NCBI GenBank assembly: GCA_002077045.2
Contig: KZ111145.1
Coordinates: forward strand, 685,514 to 749,513
Origin: Rachicladosporium sp. CCFEE 5018
Taxonomy: Eukaryota > Ascomycota > Dothideomycetes > Cladosporiales > Cladosporiaceae
Reading direction: 5' to 3'
DNA: 64,000 bases
Both the position numbers and the translations under genes were made by a program. Below are positions 35,046 through 44,674 of this stretch, one piece after another. A model generated the notes under the pieces. It searched no databases, was not told the DNA's origin, and worked only from the letters and a program-made list of their open reading frames with translations. Each line of letters opens with the position of its first letter. The first letter of the stretch is position 1.

Positions 35046-37835
35046 ATGTCGACTGCTAACACCATCAAGGTCGTCGCCCGCTTCCGACCTCAGAACCGCA
35101 TCGAGCGTGACGCCGGCAGCGAGGAGATCGTCAACTTTGAGTCAGCAGAGTCCTTAGCTGTCACTAATGCTGGCTCTTCCGCAGCCTTTACCTTTGATCG
35201 GGTCTTCCCCACCGCCACCCCGCAACAAGATGTCTTCGATTACAGCATCCGCTCGACGGTTGACGATGTGCTGGCAGGCTACAACGGCACAGTCTTCGCC
35301 TATGGTCAGACAGGCTCAGGAAAGACATACACCATGATGGGCGCCGGCAATCTGGGAGACGAGGAGAGCAAGGGCATCATTCCACGCATCGTGGAGCAGA
35401 TTTTCGCGCAGATTATGGGGAGCGATGCGATGATTGAGTTCACGGTCAAGGTCTCGTATATGGAGATCTACATGGAAAAGATCCGGGATCTGCTCGCGCC
35501 GCAGAACGACAACTTGCCCATACACGAGGAGAAAGGGCGGGGTGTGTATGTGAAGGGCTTGTTTGAGATCTATGTCGGGAGTGTGGAGGATGTGTATGTC
35601 GTGCTGGAGAAGGGCGGGGCCAGCAGGGCGACGGCCGCGACGAATATGAACCAGGAGTCGTCGCGGTCACACTCGATATTCGTGATTGAGGTGACGCAGA
35701 AGAATGTTGAGAGTGGAACGGCGAGGAGTGGGAGGCTGTTCCTGGTCGATCTGGCTGGGTCTGAGAAAGTCGGCAAGACTGGTGCGAGTGGTCAAACGCT
35801 CGAAGAGGCCAAGAAGATCAACAAGTCACTTACATCGCTGGGCATGGTGATCAATGCCTTGTCAGATGGCAAGAGCACGCACATCCCCTATCGAGACAGC
35901 AAGCTCACGCGCATGCTGCAAGAGTCGCTCGGAGGTAATTCACGAACGACACTGATCATCAATTGCTCGCCCATGTCGTACAACTACGAGGAGACAGTCA
36001 GCACATTGCGATTCGGAGAGCGGGCCAAGACGATCAAACAGAAGGCCAAGATCAACGAGGAGCTCTCGCCTGCACAGCTCAAGGCCATGTTGCGAAAGAC
36101 GCAAGGCCAGCTCAGCACGTTCGAGACATACATCTCATCTCTGGAATCGGAAGTCGGGACATGGCGAAAGGGTGACACAGTGCCGAAGGATCAATGGACA
36201 CCGGCAATGAAGGACATGGCACGCGGAGGACAGGTACCTTCGACGCCGCGGCCGGCGACGCCTAGTCGATTGCGGGCTGCTCACGAGGGTCCTGGAACGC
36301 CGAGACCGGATAGCAGGGCTGAGGGCGAGCGGTCGAGTACGCCTTCCATGGCTCTGGAGACTGATGAGAAAGACGAGTTTCTACGACGTGAGAACGAGCT
36401 CCAAGATCAGCTGGCTGATAAGGAGAGTGCTCTCGCAAAAGCTGAGGAGGCTTTGCAAGCTGCGCGCAATGAGATTAAGGAACTGCGCGAGACCCACACA
36501 TCCTCCACCCGCGATGCCGATCGGTTCCGCGGCGAGACCGAGCAGCTACGCATGCAAGTCGAGAAGATCGAGTTCGAGCACCGCGAAGACTCCATCACGC
36601 TTGACTCACTCAAGGAGGCGAATTCTGAGCTGACGACTGAGCTCGATGACGTGAAGCATCAGCTTCTCGATGCCAAGATGAGCGCGAAGGAGAGCAGTGC
36701 CATGCTCGATGAGAAGGAGAGGCTGAAGAAGGAGAGGATGGCGCAGATGATGGCTGGCTTCGACCTTGGGGACGGCATGACGAGCCCAAGCGACATGCAC
36801 TTGCGCGAGACGCTGCAGCACGTCGAGAGCATGCTTGATCTGGCCGACAACGGCGAAGCGGTGCCTCCAGAAGAGCTCGAACGACTACGCGAGCGCCTCG
36901 TCGAGACACAAGGCTTCATCCGCCAAGCTGAGCTCGCGCCAACGAATGGGCACAGCGAAGCCGGCGCCCTGCCAGCCGACGCAGACTCCTCCGACCTCTC
37001 CCGTCTGCTCGCCCGACAACAAGAAGAGAACACCCGTCTCCGCAACGACCTCGAAGCCCTGCGCAAATCCTCGCTCTCGCCAGCGCCCAACGGCGCAACC
37101 CACTCCAAGCAACTAGCAGACTTCGACACGATCAAGAAGTCCCTTATGCGCGATTTGCAGAACCGGTGCGAACGTGTAGTCGAGCTGGAGATCTCGCTGG
37201 ATTCGACGAGGGAACAGTACAACAGCATATTGCGGAGCTCGAACAGCAAGCAGCAGCAAAAGAAACTCGCATTCCTGGAGCGGAATCTGGAACAATTGAC
37301 GCTAGTGCAGCGCCAGCTAGTCGAGCAGAACACGACGCTCAAGAAGGAAGTCGCTATCGCCGAGCGAAAATTGGTGGCGAGAGGCGAGCGGATCCGTGGC
37401 CTCGAAGGGCTCGTCGCAGAATCGCAAGAAAAGCTCATGTTGGCAAATCACAAGTTCGTTCTCCAAGCCCACCAACCTCCCTCCCCTTGTACCCGTGCTA
37501 ACGCAATCCCTAGATTCGAACAACAACTCCTCGCCGTCAAAGACCGCCTCGAAGCCGCCAAGCAGGGCAGCACGCGCGGCCTCCCTGGCTCCAACTCCCT
37601 CGCCTTCAACACCAACGGTAATCTCAACAACCCTCCGCAATTCGGGAGCAATCCTTTCGGTCGCATCGCCAAACCACTACGAGGCGGCGGGCAAGGTGGC
37701 GACGGAGGCGGGAGTGGAATGGTGCCTACATTCGCTGGCCTGGCGGCTGCGAGAGGGCAAGTTGGAGTGCAAGGGAATGGGGAGGGTGAGGGAGGAGGGA
37801 AGAGAGGGAGCTGGTTCTTTAATCAGAGGACTTGA
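35046..37835 (+). CDS. conventional kinesin heavy chain, complete (homeolog B)
   Basis: Two exons, 35046-37453 and 37514-37835, giving 909 residues. The 60-bp intron (GTTCGT...GCTAACGCAATCCCTAG) is a multiple of three and open, so it can be mistaken for coding; splicing restores NHKFEQQLLAVKDRLEAAK, the conserved tail entry. Motor domain with GQTGSGKT (87-94), NQESSRSH and VDLAGSEK; neck; coiled coils about 440-570 and 670-840; Gly-rich tail ending GSWFFNQRT. It is a plus-end microtubule motor. Bases 36900-37444 are almost identical to A (one difference seen, at about 37178), while both flanks are clearly diverged. Confidence 0.95.
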   Translation: MSTANTIKVVARFRPQNRIERDAGSEEIVNFESAESLAVTNAGSSAAFTFDRVFPTATPQQDVFDYSIRSTVDDVLAGYNGTVFAYGQTGSGKTYTMMGAGNLGDEESKGIIPRIVEQIFAQIMGSDAMIEFTVKVSYMEIYMEKIRDLLAPQNDNLPIHEEKGRGVYVKGLFEIYVGSVEDVYVVLEKGGASRATAATNMNQESSRSHSIFVIEVTQKNVESGTARSGRLFLVDLAGSEKVGKTGASGQTLEEAKKINKSLTSLGMVINALSDGKSTHIPYRDSKLTRMLQESLGGNSRTTLIINCSPMSYNYEETVSTLRFGERAKTIKQKAKINEELSPAQLKAMLRKTQGQLSTFETYISSLESEVGTWRKGDTVPKDQWTPAMKDMARGGQVPSTPRPATPSRLRAAHEGPGTPRPDSRAEGERSSTPSMALETDEKDEFLRRENELQDQLADKESALAKAEEALQAARNEIKELRETHTSSTRDADRFRGETEQLRMQVEKIEFEHREDSITLDSLKEANSELTTELDDVKHQLLDAKMSAKESSAMLDEKERLKKERMAQMMAGFDLGDGMTSPSDMHLRETLQHVESMLDLADNGEAVPPEELERLRERLVETQGFIRQAELAPTNGHSEAGALPADADSSDLSRLLARQQEENTRLRNDLEALRKSSLSPAPNGATHSKQLADFDTIKKSLMRDLQNRCERVVELEISLDSTREQYNSILRSSNSKQQQKKLAFLERNLEQLTLVQRQLVEQNTTLKKEVAIAERKLVARGERIRGLEGLVAESQEKLMLANHKFVLQAHQPPSPCTRANAIPRFEQQLLAVKDRLEAAKQGSTRGLPGSNSLAFNTNGNLNNPPQFGSNPFGRIAKPLRGGGQGGDGGGSGMVPTFAGLAAARGQVGVQGNGEGEGGGKRGSWFFNQRT

Positions 37836-38443
37836 CAAGGATCTGAGAGCGGGACGCATGGGAGTTTATGGATGTGGCGGGCATGGGTGTGGGGACGAGG
37901 CAGGCTTGAGAACGTGCTTTTGTATACCCGGTCGCGTTGGCATGGAAGGGCGTATATACAGAAGTTGCTGATGTCGGATGAAAAACCGCCACATGAAGTC
38001 TTTGGCCATGCAGACGTAGTCTGGTTTACTCCTCTCACGAATGATGGCTGTGGCTGCAAGACTATCGCAAAGTCGAGCGCACTGTCTGATTGCATGGAAG
38101 TCTTACAGCTTGCTCTTGAGCTGCAGCTACACAGTACCTTGGTTCGTGAGACTGATGATGTGCATTCTGTCACATATACAATGGAATGCTGCTACAGTAC
38201 GTGCTAGGTAGGTACAAAGGTGAGCGTGATGTCACCGCCAATACTTCCATCGCTTATCGCAGACTTCGCCTCATCCCTTCTTCCAACAGAGCACAGAGGA
38301 AGGTACATAGGTAGCACTCATCGCTGTCTTCCCCTCGTTGTTTTTCGCCCAGAACACAAGTGAGTGTAAGTCATAGCTCATGATCAAAGAGATTTCCCCA
38401 AGAAGACACAGTGTACGTAGGACCCATCGTCATCGATATCTCT
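37836..38443. other. Kinesin 3' flank
   Basis: 608 bp. Homology to A (50248-50400) includes the block GTGCTTTTGTATACCCGGTC. From about 38000 on the sequence has no counterpart in A. No gene. Confidence 0.5.
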
Positions 38444-38967
38444 CTAGGGGTTAAGGCAGTAGTTGCGCGACCCTGGAGAGAAGTTTACGACGCAATTGCC
38501 GCAGCCATACAAGGCGCAACCTTTGGCGGTCGAACAGGCAACGCCGTAGCAAGCGCTGCGCTCGAATAGTGAAGCGCCTCGCTTCACCCGAGTAATCCCG
38601 ACTGCGGTCAGATCATGCGGCACCTTGAATAACTCTACTTCGCTTACGACATCGCGACCGTCGACGCCTTCGAGAGCGGGGATTTCGAACGCTGCCAGCT
38701 AAGCAGGCGACAGCCTGATGTAGTCGAGCACTGCAGTGTGTTCGGCGTTCACTGAGCGGAGCACGCCGTCGGCGCCCACGTACAGAATGCTCTCGGGTTC
38801 CAGGCGAAGTTCAGTGCCCGAAGTTAGCTGTTCAGGAAGGTTAGTGTCCGAAGGCCATGGACTCGCAAGTACGCAGCACATATAGCAGAAAGCTCCGTCG
38901 GAGAAGTTGCGAAGGTCGAGCTCGCCATGAGCAGGCTGCACAGAAGTGCTGCTGTGATGTGCTTCAT
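38444..38967 (-). pseudogene. secreted Cys-rich protein of the GSDGV family, interrupted by TAG (B only)
   Basis: Starts with a clear signal peptide (MKHITAALLCSLLMASS). A frame change follows that a 35-bp intron (GTCCAT..., branch CACTAAC, GAACAG) would repair. The family core reads ILYVGADGVLRSVNAEH then DYIRLSPA. The frame is then stopped by TAG at 38699-38701 but continues without another stop for 84 codons (LAAFEIPALEGVDGRDV...) to a second TAG at 38444. Relatives have Gln or a polar residue where the stop sits, so a CAG to TAG change is likely. Near the end a dibasic VKR site precedes a 39-residue tail with seven cysteines, a layout typical of Kex2-processed secreted peptides. Length without the intron is 163 codons, as in the intact relatives. 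Whether any full product is made is unknown. Confidence 0.55.
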
Positions 38968-40299
38968 TGCTGGAGTATGAGGTGAATGCTGGCACGAATG
39001 GTCACGCAATTTGAAGGGAGACTGGGTATGCTGGCTGGAGCTTGTGACACTGTATCGTTGCGAAAAGCAGCTGCTACGACTGCCTTTTATGTCTGCTCCC
39101 GGACTCAGGTGACGGTGCCTCCTTCGCAGAAGGGCGTGCAGCGGGGGAGGGCAACCTCTGCGGCGCTAAAGGACATTAGCCATATCGAAGGTCGCAGTAG
39201 TGTGCGTGCAGATAATCTCCAAGACGGCGACCATAGTCCTGTTGTCGATATTGATCTTGTCATGCATCCTCTGCGCCGTACAAGGACACGAGCCGTATTG
39301 GAGGTCGCAGTAGCGTGCATACGGGAAATCTCCAGGACGGTGCCCAGGGTCTTGTCGTCTTCATCGATCATGTCGTGCATCCTCTTCGAAGGAAAAGTAG
39401 TGGAGACTGTCAGGGTAGTGTTCAAGCCTACCTTCGTCAATTGAATCGCTCGCCATTGATCATGATGGATCCTTGACGCATAAGTCATTGCGCTATGTTG
39501 AATAGATACCACCATGGCGTCACATGTAAAGAGGCGAGGGTAAGATGTTGTGCCCGGGATGGATGAGGTTCAGATCCATGAGGTTCGGACCTGAGACCAC
39601 GGCACGCTAAAACAGAGCCGAGTCCCCCGGCTGGTCAAGCACGATCCAATTGCATATTGGATACGCTCCATCGATGCACTTTGAGGGACCTGGGATCGTT
39701 TTCTCGGAATCGGGACCGCGCTTAATCACTGTCGATGGATTAGCCGTAAGCGAGCCGTGCGTGTAGCGGCACAGCTCACGTCGTGTGGCTCGACGGTCGA
39801 TGAAGACGATTGGTCAATACCGAAACTTGTCTGAGCCGGTACAAGAGCCGACACATCGGTTCGATGCGGAAGCGTGCTTCCAGCGGCTCTGTATAAGCGT
39901 GCCAATGCCTTTGCCGATGATTCGCTCTAAGAACGTAGAGCGGGACGAGCATGCACCACATGCACTGGAGCGACAGGACCAGACCTCCACACAGTGAGTC
40001 CATGAACGAGACGAGTCTACAACGGAGATCCAGCCGGCGAGGGAACCAAGCCAGCTGGAGCAGTCGAAGTACTGGTAGCTGGGGCTGGAAGCTCAAGGGG
40101 GAACAGGTGTGACCGTGGCAAAGCACGACGATTCAGCCGGCTAGGCTCCAGCCGCGCGATAGATCTTGTCGGGTACATACGTGTAGAGCACGCGGGGTCT
40201 ATCGCTTCTGAGAATTTGTCTCGTGTACTTCGACTTGTCGTGCAATTCCAGACGCAACTCGGCACAAGTCAAGGCTGATCGATCACTATTTTCTGGAAG
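38968..40299. other. Intergenic; B-only part ends near 39690
   Basis: 1.3 kb without a supported gene. Holds a diverged direct repeat (separate entry). Homology with A resumes around 39690-39770 (TTAGCCGTAAGCGAGCCGT against 50620-50650). Confidence 0.4.
39187..39391. repeat. Diverged tandem repeat, two units, period 113
   Basis: Unit 1 (39187-39277) and unit 2 (39300-39391) share GGTCGCAGTAG, AATCTCCA.GACGG and CATGCATCCTC/CGTGCATCCTC, with roughly three quarters of positions equal by eye. No coding function is evident. Confidence 0.45.
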
Positions 40300-40788
40300 A
40301 TGCCTGATCAGTGCACTGTGGATGACAAGTCTGGGGTACAAGACATTGATCAGAACGAGCAGCGTAATCGAGATCAAGAAGAGCTTTCTCGGATCTTCAA
40401 GCAGCTCCCAGAAGGCGAACACGGGCTCCTCGCTCTAGGCTCCGACGGCGTCTTCCGTTCACTCACAGGCAATCGAGACGTCGTCGGCGCTGTTGGCCTA
40501 CGACCTGCACTTATCAAAGCCTTGCTGGACCGGCGTCCTTTCTCAAAGGAAGCAGAGGATAAATACCGAGGGGTGGACGGTACAAAGGTCCCGGTAGAGC
40601 AGTGGTGGAAGCCGGAGAGGTCGATGTTGCCTCCCGCGTTGACCGAAGCCGAGCTGGAGGAGGAAGAAGATTTTGCCGCCTTACACAGTGATAAGATCAA
40701 GGAAGTGGAAGAGAAGAGAGCGGCAGGTCGACTGGAACCTTGCGGCCCTCTCATCAGGAGCGATCATAACCTTGGACCTAAGGATTAG
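40300..40788 (+). CDS. small GSDGV/GVDGTK-family protein (homeolog B)
   Basis: 162 residues, one exon. The N-terminal 40 residues are polar. The core is LLALGSDGVFRSLTGNRDVV, then LRPALIKALLDRRPF, AEDKYRGVDGTKVPVEQWW, followed by an acidic helix (EAELEEEEDF) and a short conserved tail ending DHNLGPKD. It has no signal peptide, membrane segment or cysteine pattern. I do not recognise a named family. Related sequences in this window are at 50977-51465 (homeolog), 58750-59196 (paralog), and broken copies at 38444, 46022 and 56650. Probably soluble and intracellular; no function is inferred. Confidence 0.8.
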   Translation: MPDQCTVDDKSGVQDIDQNEQRNRDQEELSRIFKQLPEGEHGLLALGSDGVFRSLTGNRDVVGAVGLRPALIKALLDRRPFSKEAEDKYRGVDGTKVPVEQWWKPERSMLPPALTEAELEEEEDFAALHSDKIKEVEEKRAAGRLEPCGPLIRSDHNLGPKD

Positions 40789-41066
40789 ATGGTTCGCATG
40801 CTCAACCATTTGGGGTACGCCTCATCAATACTGACTATGTGTACAGTCGGCAGGATGGCGTCAGGTTCGTGTGAGCTGTGTGCATGAGTGATATTGCGGC
40901 GAATCCAGACGTGATCCGGGAGTCCATCGAGGATTATTGCAGGGTGTCGCTGCGGTTGGCGATCTTCGATACATGCGCAAGGTAGTCCCGACGCTAGTGG
41001 CTAGCTTCTTGCGCAAGCAGGCAACAGGGCGTTTCGTGTTAGGTAAAGTTTGTACAATCGCGCTGC

Positions 41067-43943
41067 CTATGCCTCTGTCAAGCTACGCAACCGCGTGGCT
41101 ATCCTGCTCAAGGGTATCGTAGCGCCCTTGCTCATCACCGCACTGCCGTCTACCTCCGCACTGCCTGCCCGACTCCTCTCCAAGATTCCCTCGACCCGCT
41201 CAATCACCACATCCAGCAGTCTCGGTCCCGCGTGCTTCAGGTACAGCCACCTCAGCTCCTCTTGCAAGTCATGCATACCCGATAGTAGCGCCGCAGAATT
41301 TCTATCTCGTAGCGCAGCGACAGCGCCAATCACAAATCCGTTCGCGCGGAGAAAGGTACGCTCGTTGTAGAGTGCACTGGGACGCTTGCTGCCTTCCTGC
41401 CCAGCTAGCGGTTCGTAGCCAGCTTCGTTGAAGTACGGCTCCGGCACCAGCACAAGTCCGAGGATCGAAACAACGACCTGCAGCAGCGTGCTCTTGCTAG
41501 AATTCCAGCCCTCAGTCTTCGCGCCGCTCTCCCAGGTACCGAGGAGGCTGAGACAGATCTTCCCGGTCTCGTAGAGATTCGGATTGACGCCTCCCGTTCC
41601 ACCCAAACCACTTTCGCCAGGCCAGGAGTGGAAGTGCGCTTGAGGTGGGGCGTGCGGGTAGTCTGTAGGGAGGTAGAAATCTATGATGAAGGGTGCGGAG
41701 GCGTAGGGCGTGCCGAGGGGTCCGATGAAGAGCACGCGGAAGAGATCAAGGCGGGAGTCCCATGAGCGGACGTAGACACCTTGTGGTAGAGCATCGGAGG
41801 AGGAGAGGATGCGGTGTTCTTTGCCGATGCGTTTCGTTGTCGCTGGATTACTGGAGGACGGCTGGGTGGCGAAGTGGTGGCTGGCTGGAATTGGGGTAGA
41901 CAGGATGAGGTAGGGCGGCGGTTCGGTGGGTCTAGCTGATCCGTTTGGTTGGATGTCATGTGCTGTTACGCTATGCACTCCGTTCGATGTACTAATTTCG
42001 TGTGACGTCCCGTTGACTGGTACTGCTGGCGGGAGGTCACCTTCTGGAATGTCGGTGTCGACATCAACGCCTCCTTCATCCGACTCCCAGTCTTCGTTCT
42101 CGGCTTCATCGATATCCATGGGATCGCCGTTTTCATCCTGGTACACCGCCTCCTCTTCATCAGTCACCTCCTCTGCATCGTCGCCTTCAGAGTCAGTCTC
42201 CATGTCCCAGTCAGAGTCCTCTTCATCTGCATCATCTTCGCCACCGTCGTCCAGCACATCGGTTCCATCGGAGCGAATCACGACATGGACATGTTCTCGT
42301 TGCAGTGCAACGTCTCGGACTTCGTCAGAAAGACCAAGGCGAATGAGAAGCAATCCGTCTAGTTGAGTGTCAACCACCTCGCCCAGCCAACAGACGTCGC
42401 TTGGGCCTCGTGACAAATCGCGGTAGACGTCCCCAGAGTCGAGCAGAACCACATCGCCTCGCCGTACGTTGAGCTCTGCAGCCGCGTCAAGGTCGTACAA
42501 GCTCACCTCGGCAGTGTCGCCGGTAGCAGTTGCGACTACGGCCTCAATCATCTCTGCCACGTCGCCGTCTTCGGTGATGGTGTCCGGTTGGGTGTAAGCG
42601 ACGCTAGCATCTGGACACCAACGAATCAAGGCCATTCGCTCGGCTGCTTTGACGGATTGTATGATGCCAACCCGGTCTGCTCTAGACAGGCCGTCGACCT
42701 TGCTCGAAGCCAGTGTGTGCGCAGCTTCGCCGGGCCAAGCGGCATGCTCGTCGTCGATCGCGGTGTCCGGTATCAGCGCTATTGAGGGCTCTGTAGTGAT
42801 ACTCAGATCTTGCCACTGTATTGAGACTGTCGCAGACACAGATGATACTTCGAAAACATTCATGTCGTAACATAGTGTATCTTGCCGAGGTATGCGCTCG
42901 ATCTTGCCGACTGTGCTCGCACCGTCGTACTTCACTGCTGCACCAGCGAGATCGCGGAAGCGCACCCGGAGACCCATGGTGATCTCTATCTCGGAATTTG
43001 ACACCGTGGGGAGATTCATAGATGCCGCTGGTTTGCGGCTCCGGTCGTATACTTTGAAGTGCTCCGATTCGAACTCATCGCGTTCCAGGACGTTGGGAGG
43101 CTCATGATGCTCAATCGAGCCCACCAGCCGCTCCGAGACCCATCCCACTTCGATGCTGACGGGTCTCGAAGAAACGACTGTGCCGACGGGCGGCACATTT
43201 GCATTGTACCTGCCGAACTTCCAGACTCCAGTACGTAGATTTGCTTTCTTCGTCTTCACAACGTCTCCAATGCGAGGCAGTTCAGGAGCTTGACTGAGCA
43301 GTTCCACAACTTCCTCGTCGACCTCGACGACGCTGTTGTCGGTGAGACGGAGTGACAAGTGGCATGACATGGAAAGAACTTTGCCCAGCCACCCTTTGTA
43401 GACGATCATGTCGTCCTCGGCCGGCGACTCTTCGTACTGTAGCTCAGAGACAGGCACGTCCAGAAGGTGTGGCGGTTGCTTCGACACTCTCACTAGATCT
43501 GTGCTATCGTCGAAGGTCGACAGCGACATAAGTGCCTTTCCGTTCGACTTCACAGTTGCAGTACCCATAGGTAATAGCGAACACCGGGAGTTAACGTTCA
43601 TGACCACTCCGCTCTCCGTGGATCCAGGTCCCCTCATCACGACGTCACCAACGTAGAGCTGTCGATGAAGGATCTCGAGCTCGTCTTCCCGGATGAGCTC
43701 CACCCGATCAGTCCGAACCCAGCGGATCAGAACAGTGCCTTGAGGTGGAACGCCATCTGTGGAGAACTTCCGCCAGACTACGTAGGAGAATCCTTTCTTC
43801 CCGATGGGATCTTCCTCCTGCAGAAAGGGGCCAGGCAGATGCGTGTCGACATCTTGAACCGTACGCTCAACGGTAGCGATAGAACCAGGCTGTCGGGTCG
43901 AACCCTTCTTGGCGACGATGTCCTCGGTGCAGAGCATGGCCAT
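41067..43943 (-). CDS. UBE2O-like giant ubiquitin-conjugating enzyme (homeolog B)
   Basis: One exon, 958 residues. The N-terminal two thirds hold tandem small beta-domains (for example GDVVMRGPGSTESGVV, GDVVLLDSGDVYRDLS, WLGEVVDTQLDGLLLIRLG). An acidic region (about 590-640, DDGGEDDADEEDSDWD) follows. The C-terminal E2 core shows GPLGTPYASAPFIIDFYLP and the catalytic Cys797 in GKICLSLLGTWES. This is the layout of UBE2O/E2-230K, an E2/E3 hybrid that ubiquitinates excess ribosomal proteins and other basic clients in animals and plants; a similar quality-control role here is inferred. The HPN-like motif is replaced by VNPNLYETG, usual for this family. The divergent SDR gene lies 731 bp upstream. 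Confidence 0.9.
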   Translation of the reverse strand: MAMLCTEDIVAKKGSTRQPGSIATVERTVQDVDTHLPGPFLQEEDPIGKKGFSYVVWRKFSTDGVPPQGTVLIRWVRTDRVELIREDELEILHRQLYVGDVVMRGPGSTESGVVMNVNSRCSLLPMGTATVKSNGKALMSLSTFDDSTDLVRVSKQPPHLLDVPVSELQYEESPAEDDMIVYKGWLGKVLSMSCHLSLRLTDNSVVEVDEEVVELLSQAPELPRIGDVVKTKKANLRTGVWKFGRYNANVPPVGTVVSSRPVSIEVGWVSERLVGSIEHHEPPNVLERDEFESEHFKVYDRSRKPAASMNLPTVSNSEIEITMGLRVRFRDLAGAAVKYDGASTVGKIERIPRQDTLCYDMNVFEVSSVSATVSIQWQDLSITTEPSIALIPDTAIDDEHAAWPGEAAHTLASSKVDGLSRADRVGIIQSVKAAERMALIRWCPDASVAYTQPDTITEDGDVAEMIEAVVATATGDTAEVSLYDLDAAAELNVRRGDVVLLDSGDVYRDLSRGPSDVCWLGEVVDTQLDGLLLIRLGLSDEVRDVALQREHVHVVIRSDGTDVLDDGGEDDADEEDSDWDMETDSEGDDAEEVTDEEEAVYQDENGDPMDIDEAENEDWESDEGGVDVDTDIPEGDLPPAVPVNGTSHEISTSNGVHSVTAHDIQPNGSARPTEPPPYLILSTPIPASHHFATQPSSSNPATTKRIGKEHRILSSSDALPQGVYVRSWDSRLDLFRVLFIGPLGTPYASAPFIIDFYLPTDYPHAPPQAHFHSWPGESGLGGTGGVNPNLYETGKICLSLLGTWESGAKTEGWNSSKSTLLQVVVSILGLVLVPEPYFNEAGYEPLAGQEGSKRPSALYNERTFLRANGFVIGAVAALRDRNSAALLSGMHDLQEELRWLYLKHAGPRLLDVVIERVEGILERSRAGSAEVDGSAVMSKGATIPLSRIATRLRSLTEA

Positions 43944-44674
43944 GCTGTCAAGCTTAAGATGACCGGAGCGATAAAGACTGTCGTCAGATGAACAACGTGA
44001 AAGGATGTGATTGTGACCTGAGGTTGAGGCAACAAGTCGCTAGTGACCGGATTCGTTGTGGTACCGTAGAGGAGCGGTTTTCACTATTTGATCGTGGATG
44101 GTGGAAACGTAGGGATCGGCGTAACCATGGTGGGTCCTGTCAGAGATGACAATCTTCAATGTATTGAATGTGGAAGGGAAGATGCCACTCAGAAGGAAAA
44201 GCGCCCAGAAAATATGCTGTTGGGCAGTGTATAGGGCAGCAGGTGGTAAAATGTTCGAGTTGCCGGCAACTGTTCCTAGCGTTTTGATTGGCTGGAGCAA
44301 CGTTGCTATGCTCGATAGTGGAGACTTAATGAACGAGACGAAAGACATCCAACCCTTTACACCCTCATCAAGGTAAGCAGATTGAGCAACTTGGAGCAAG
44401 CATTGATATCAAGACCTGGTGCTCTGAAATTCAATTCGGATCATACTGACGATACTCATTCACTTGGGTCTCCGGCTCGGCGGAGAGCCCAAGGACATCT
44501 CCTTCACATCCGACTCCAGCACGAAGATTAGGCCCCTCGATATCCTGGTTACCTGAGAGTACCTTGATAGCAGACACCTGCTGACAGCTCTTTAATTGTC
44601 GAATTTGGCAGGGGAAACTCTGACGTTCGAGCACCTCGAGCAGCCTCTCCCCCTCTCGGTGGAGATCGTCTGGC
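43944..44674. other. Divergent promoter UBE2O-like / SDR (B)
   Basis: 731 bp, no gene. Conserved patches with A (54621-55336) include AGAAGGAAA and TTGCCGGCAACTGTT. No regulatory element recognised. Confidence 0.5.

Noticed and set aside
37454..37513. Reading the kinesin tail without splicing, adding 20 residues
   Set aside because: The segment has a branch site and GT-AG ends, and removing it restores the conserved NHKFEQQL junction; it is open only because it is 60 bp long.
41926..42366. Plus-strand Ser-rich frame (and 52621-53268)
   Set aside because: Antisense of the acidic region of the UBE2O-like gene.
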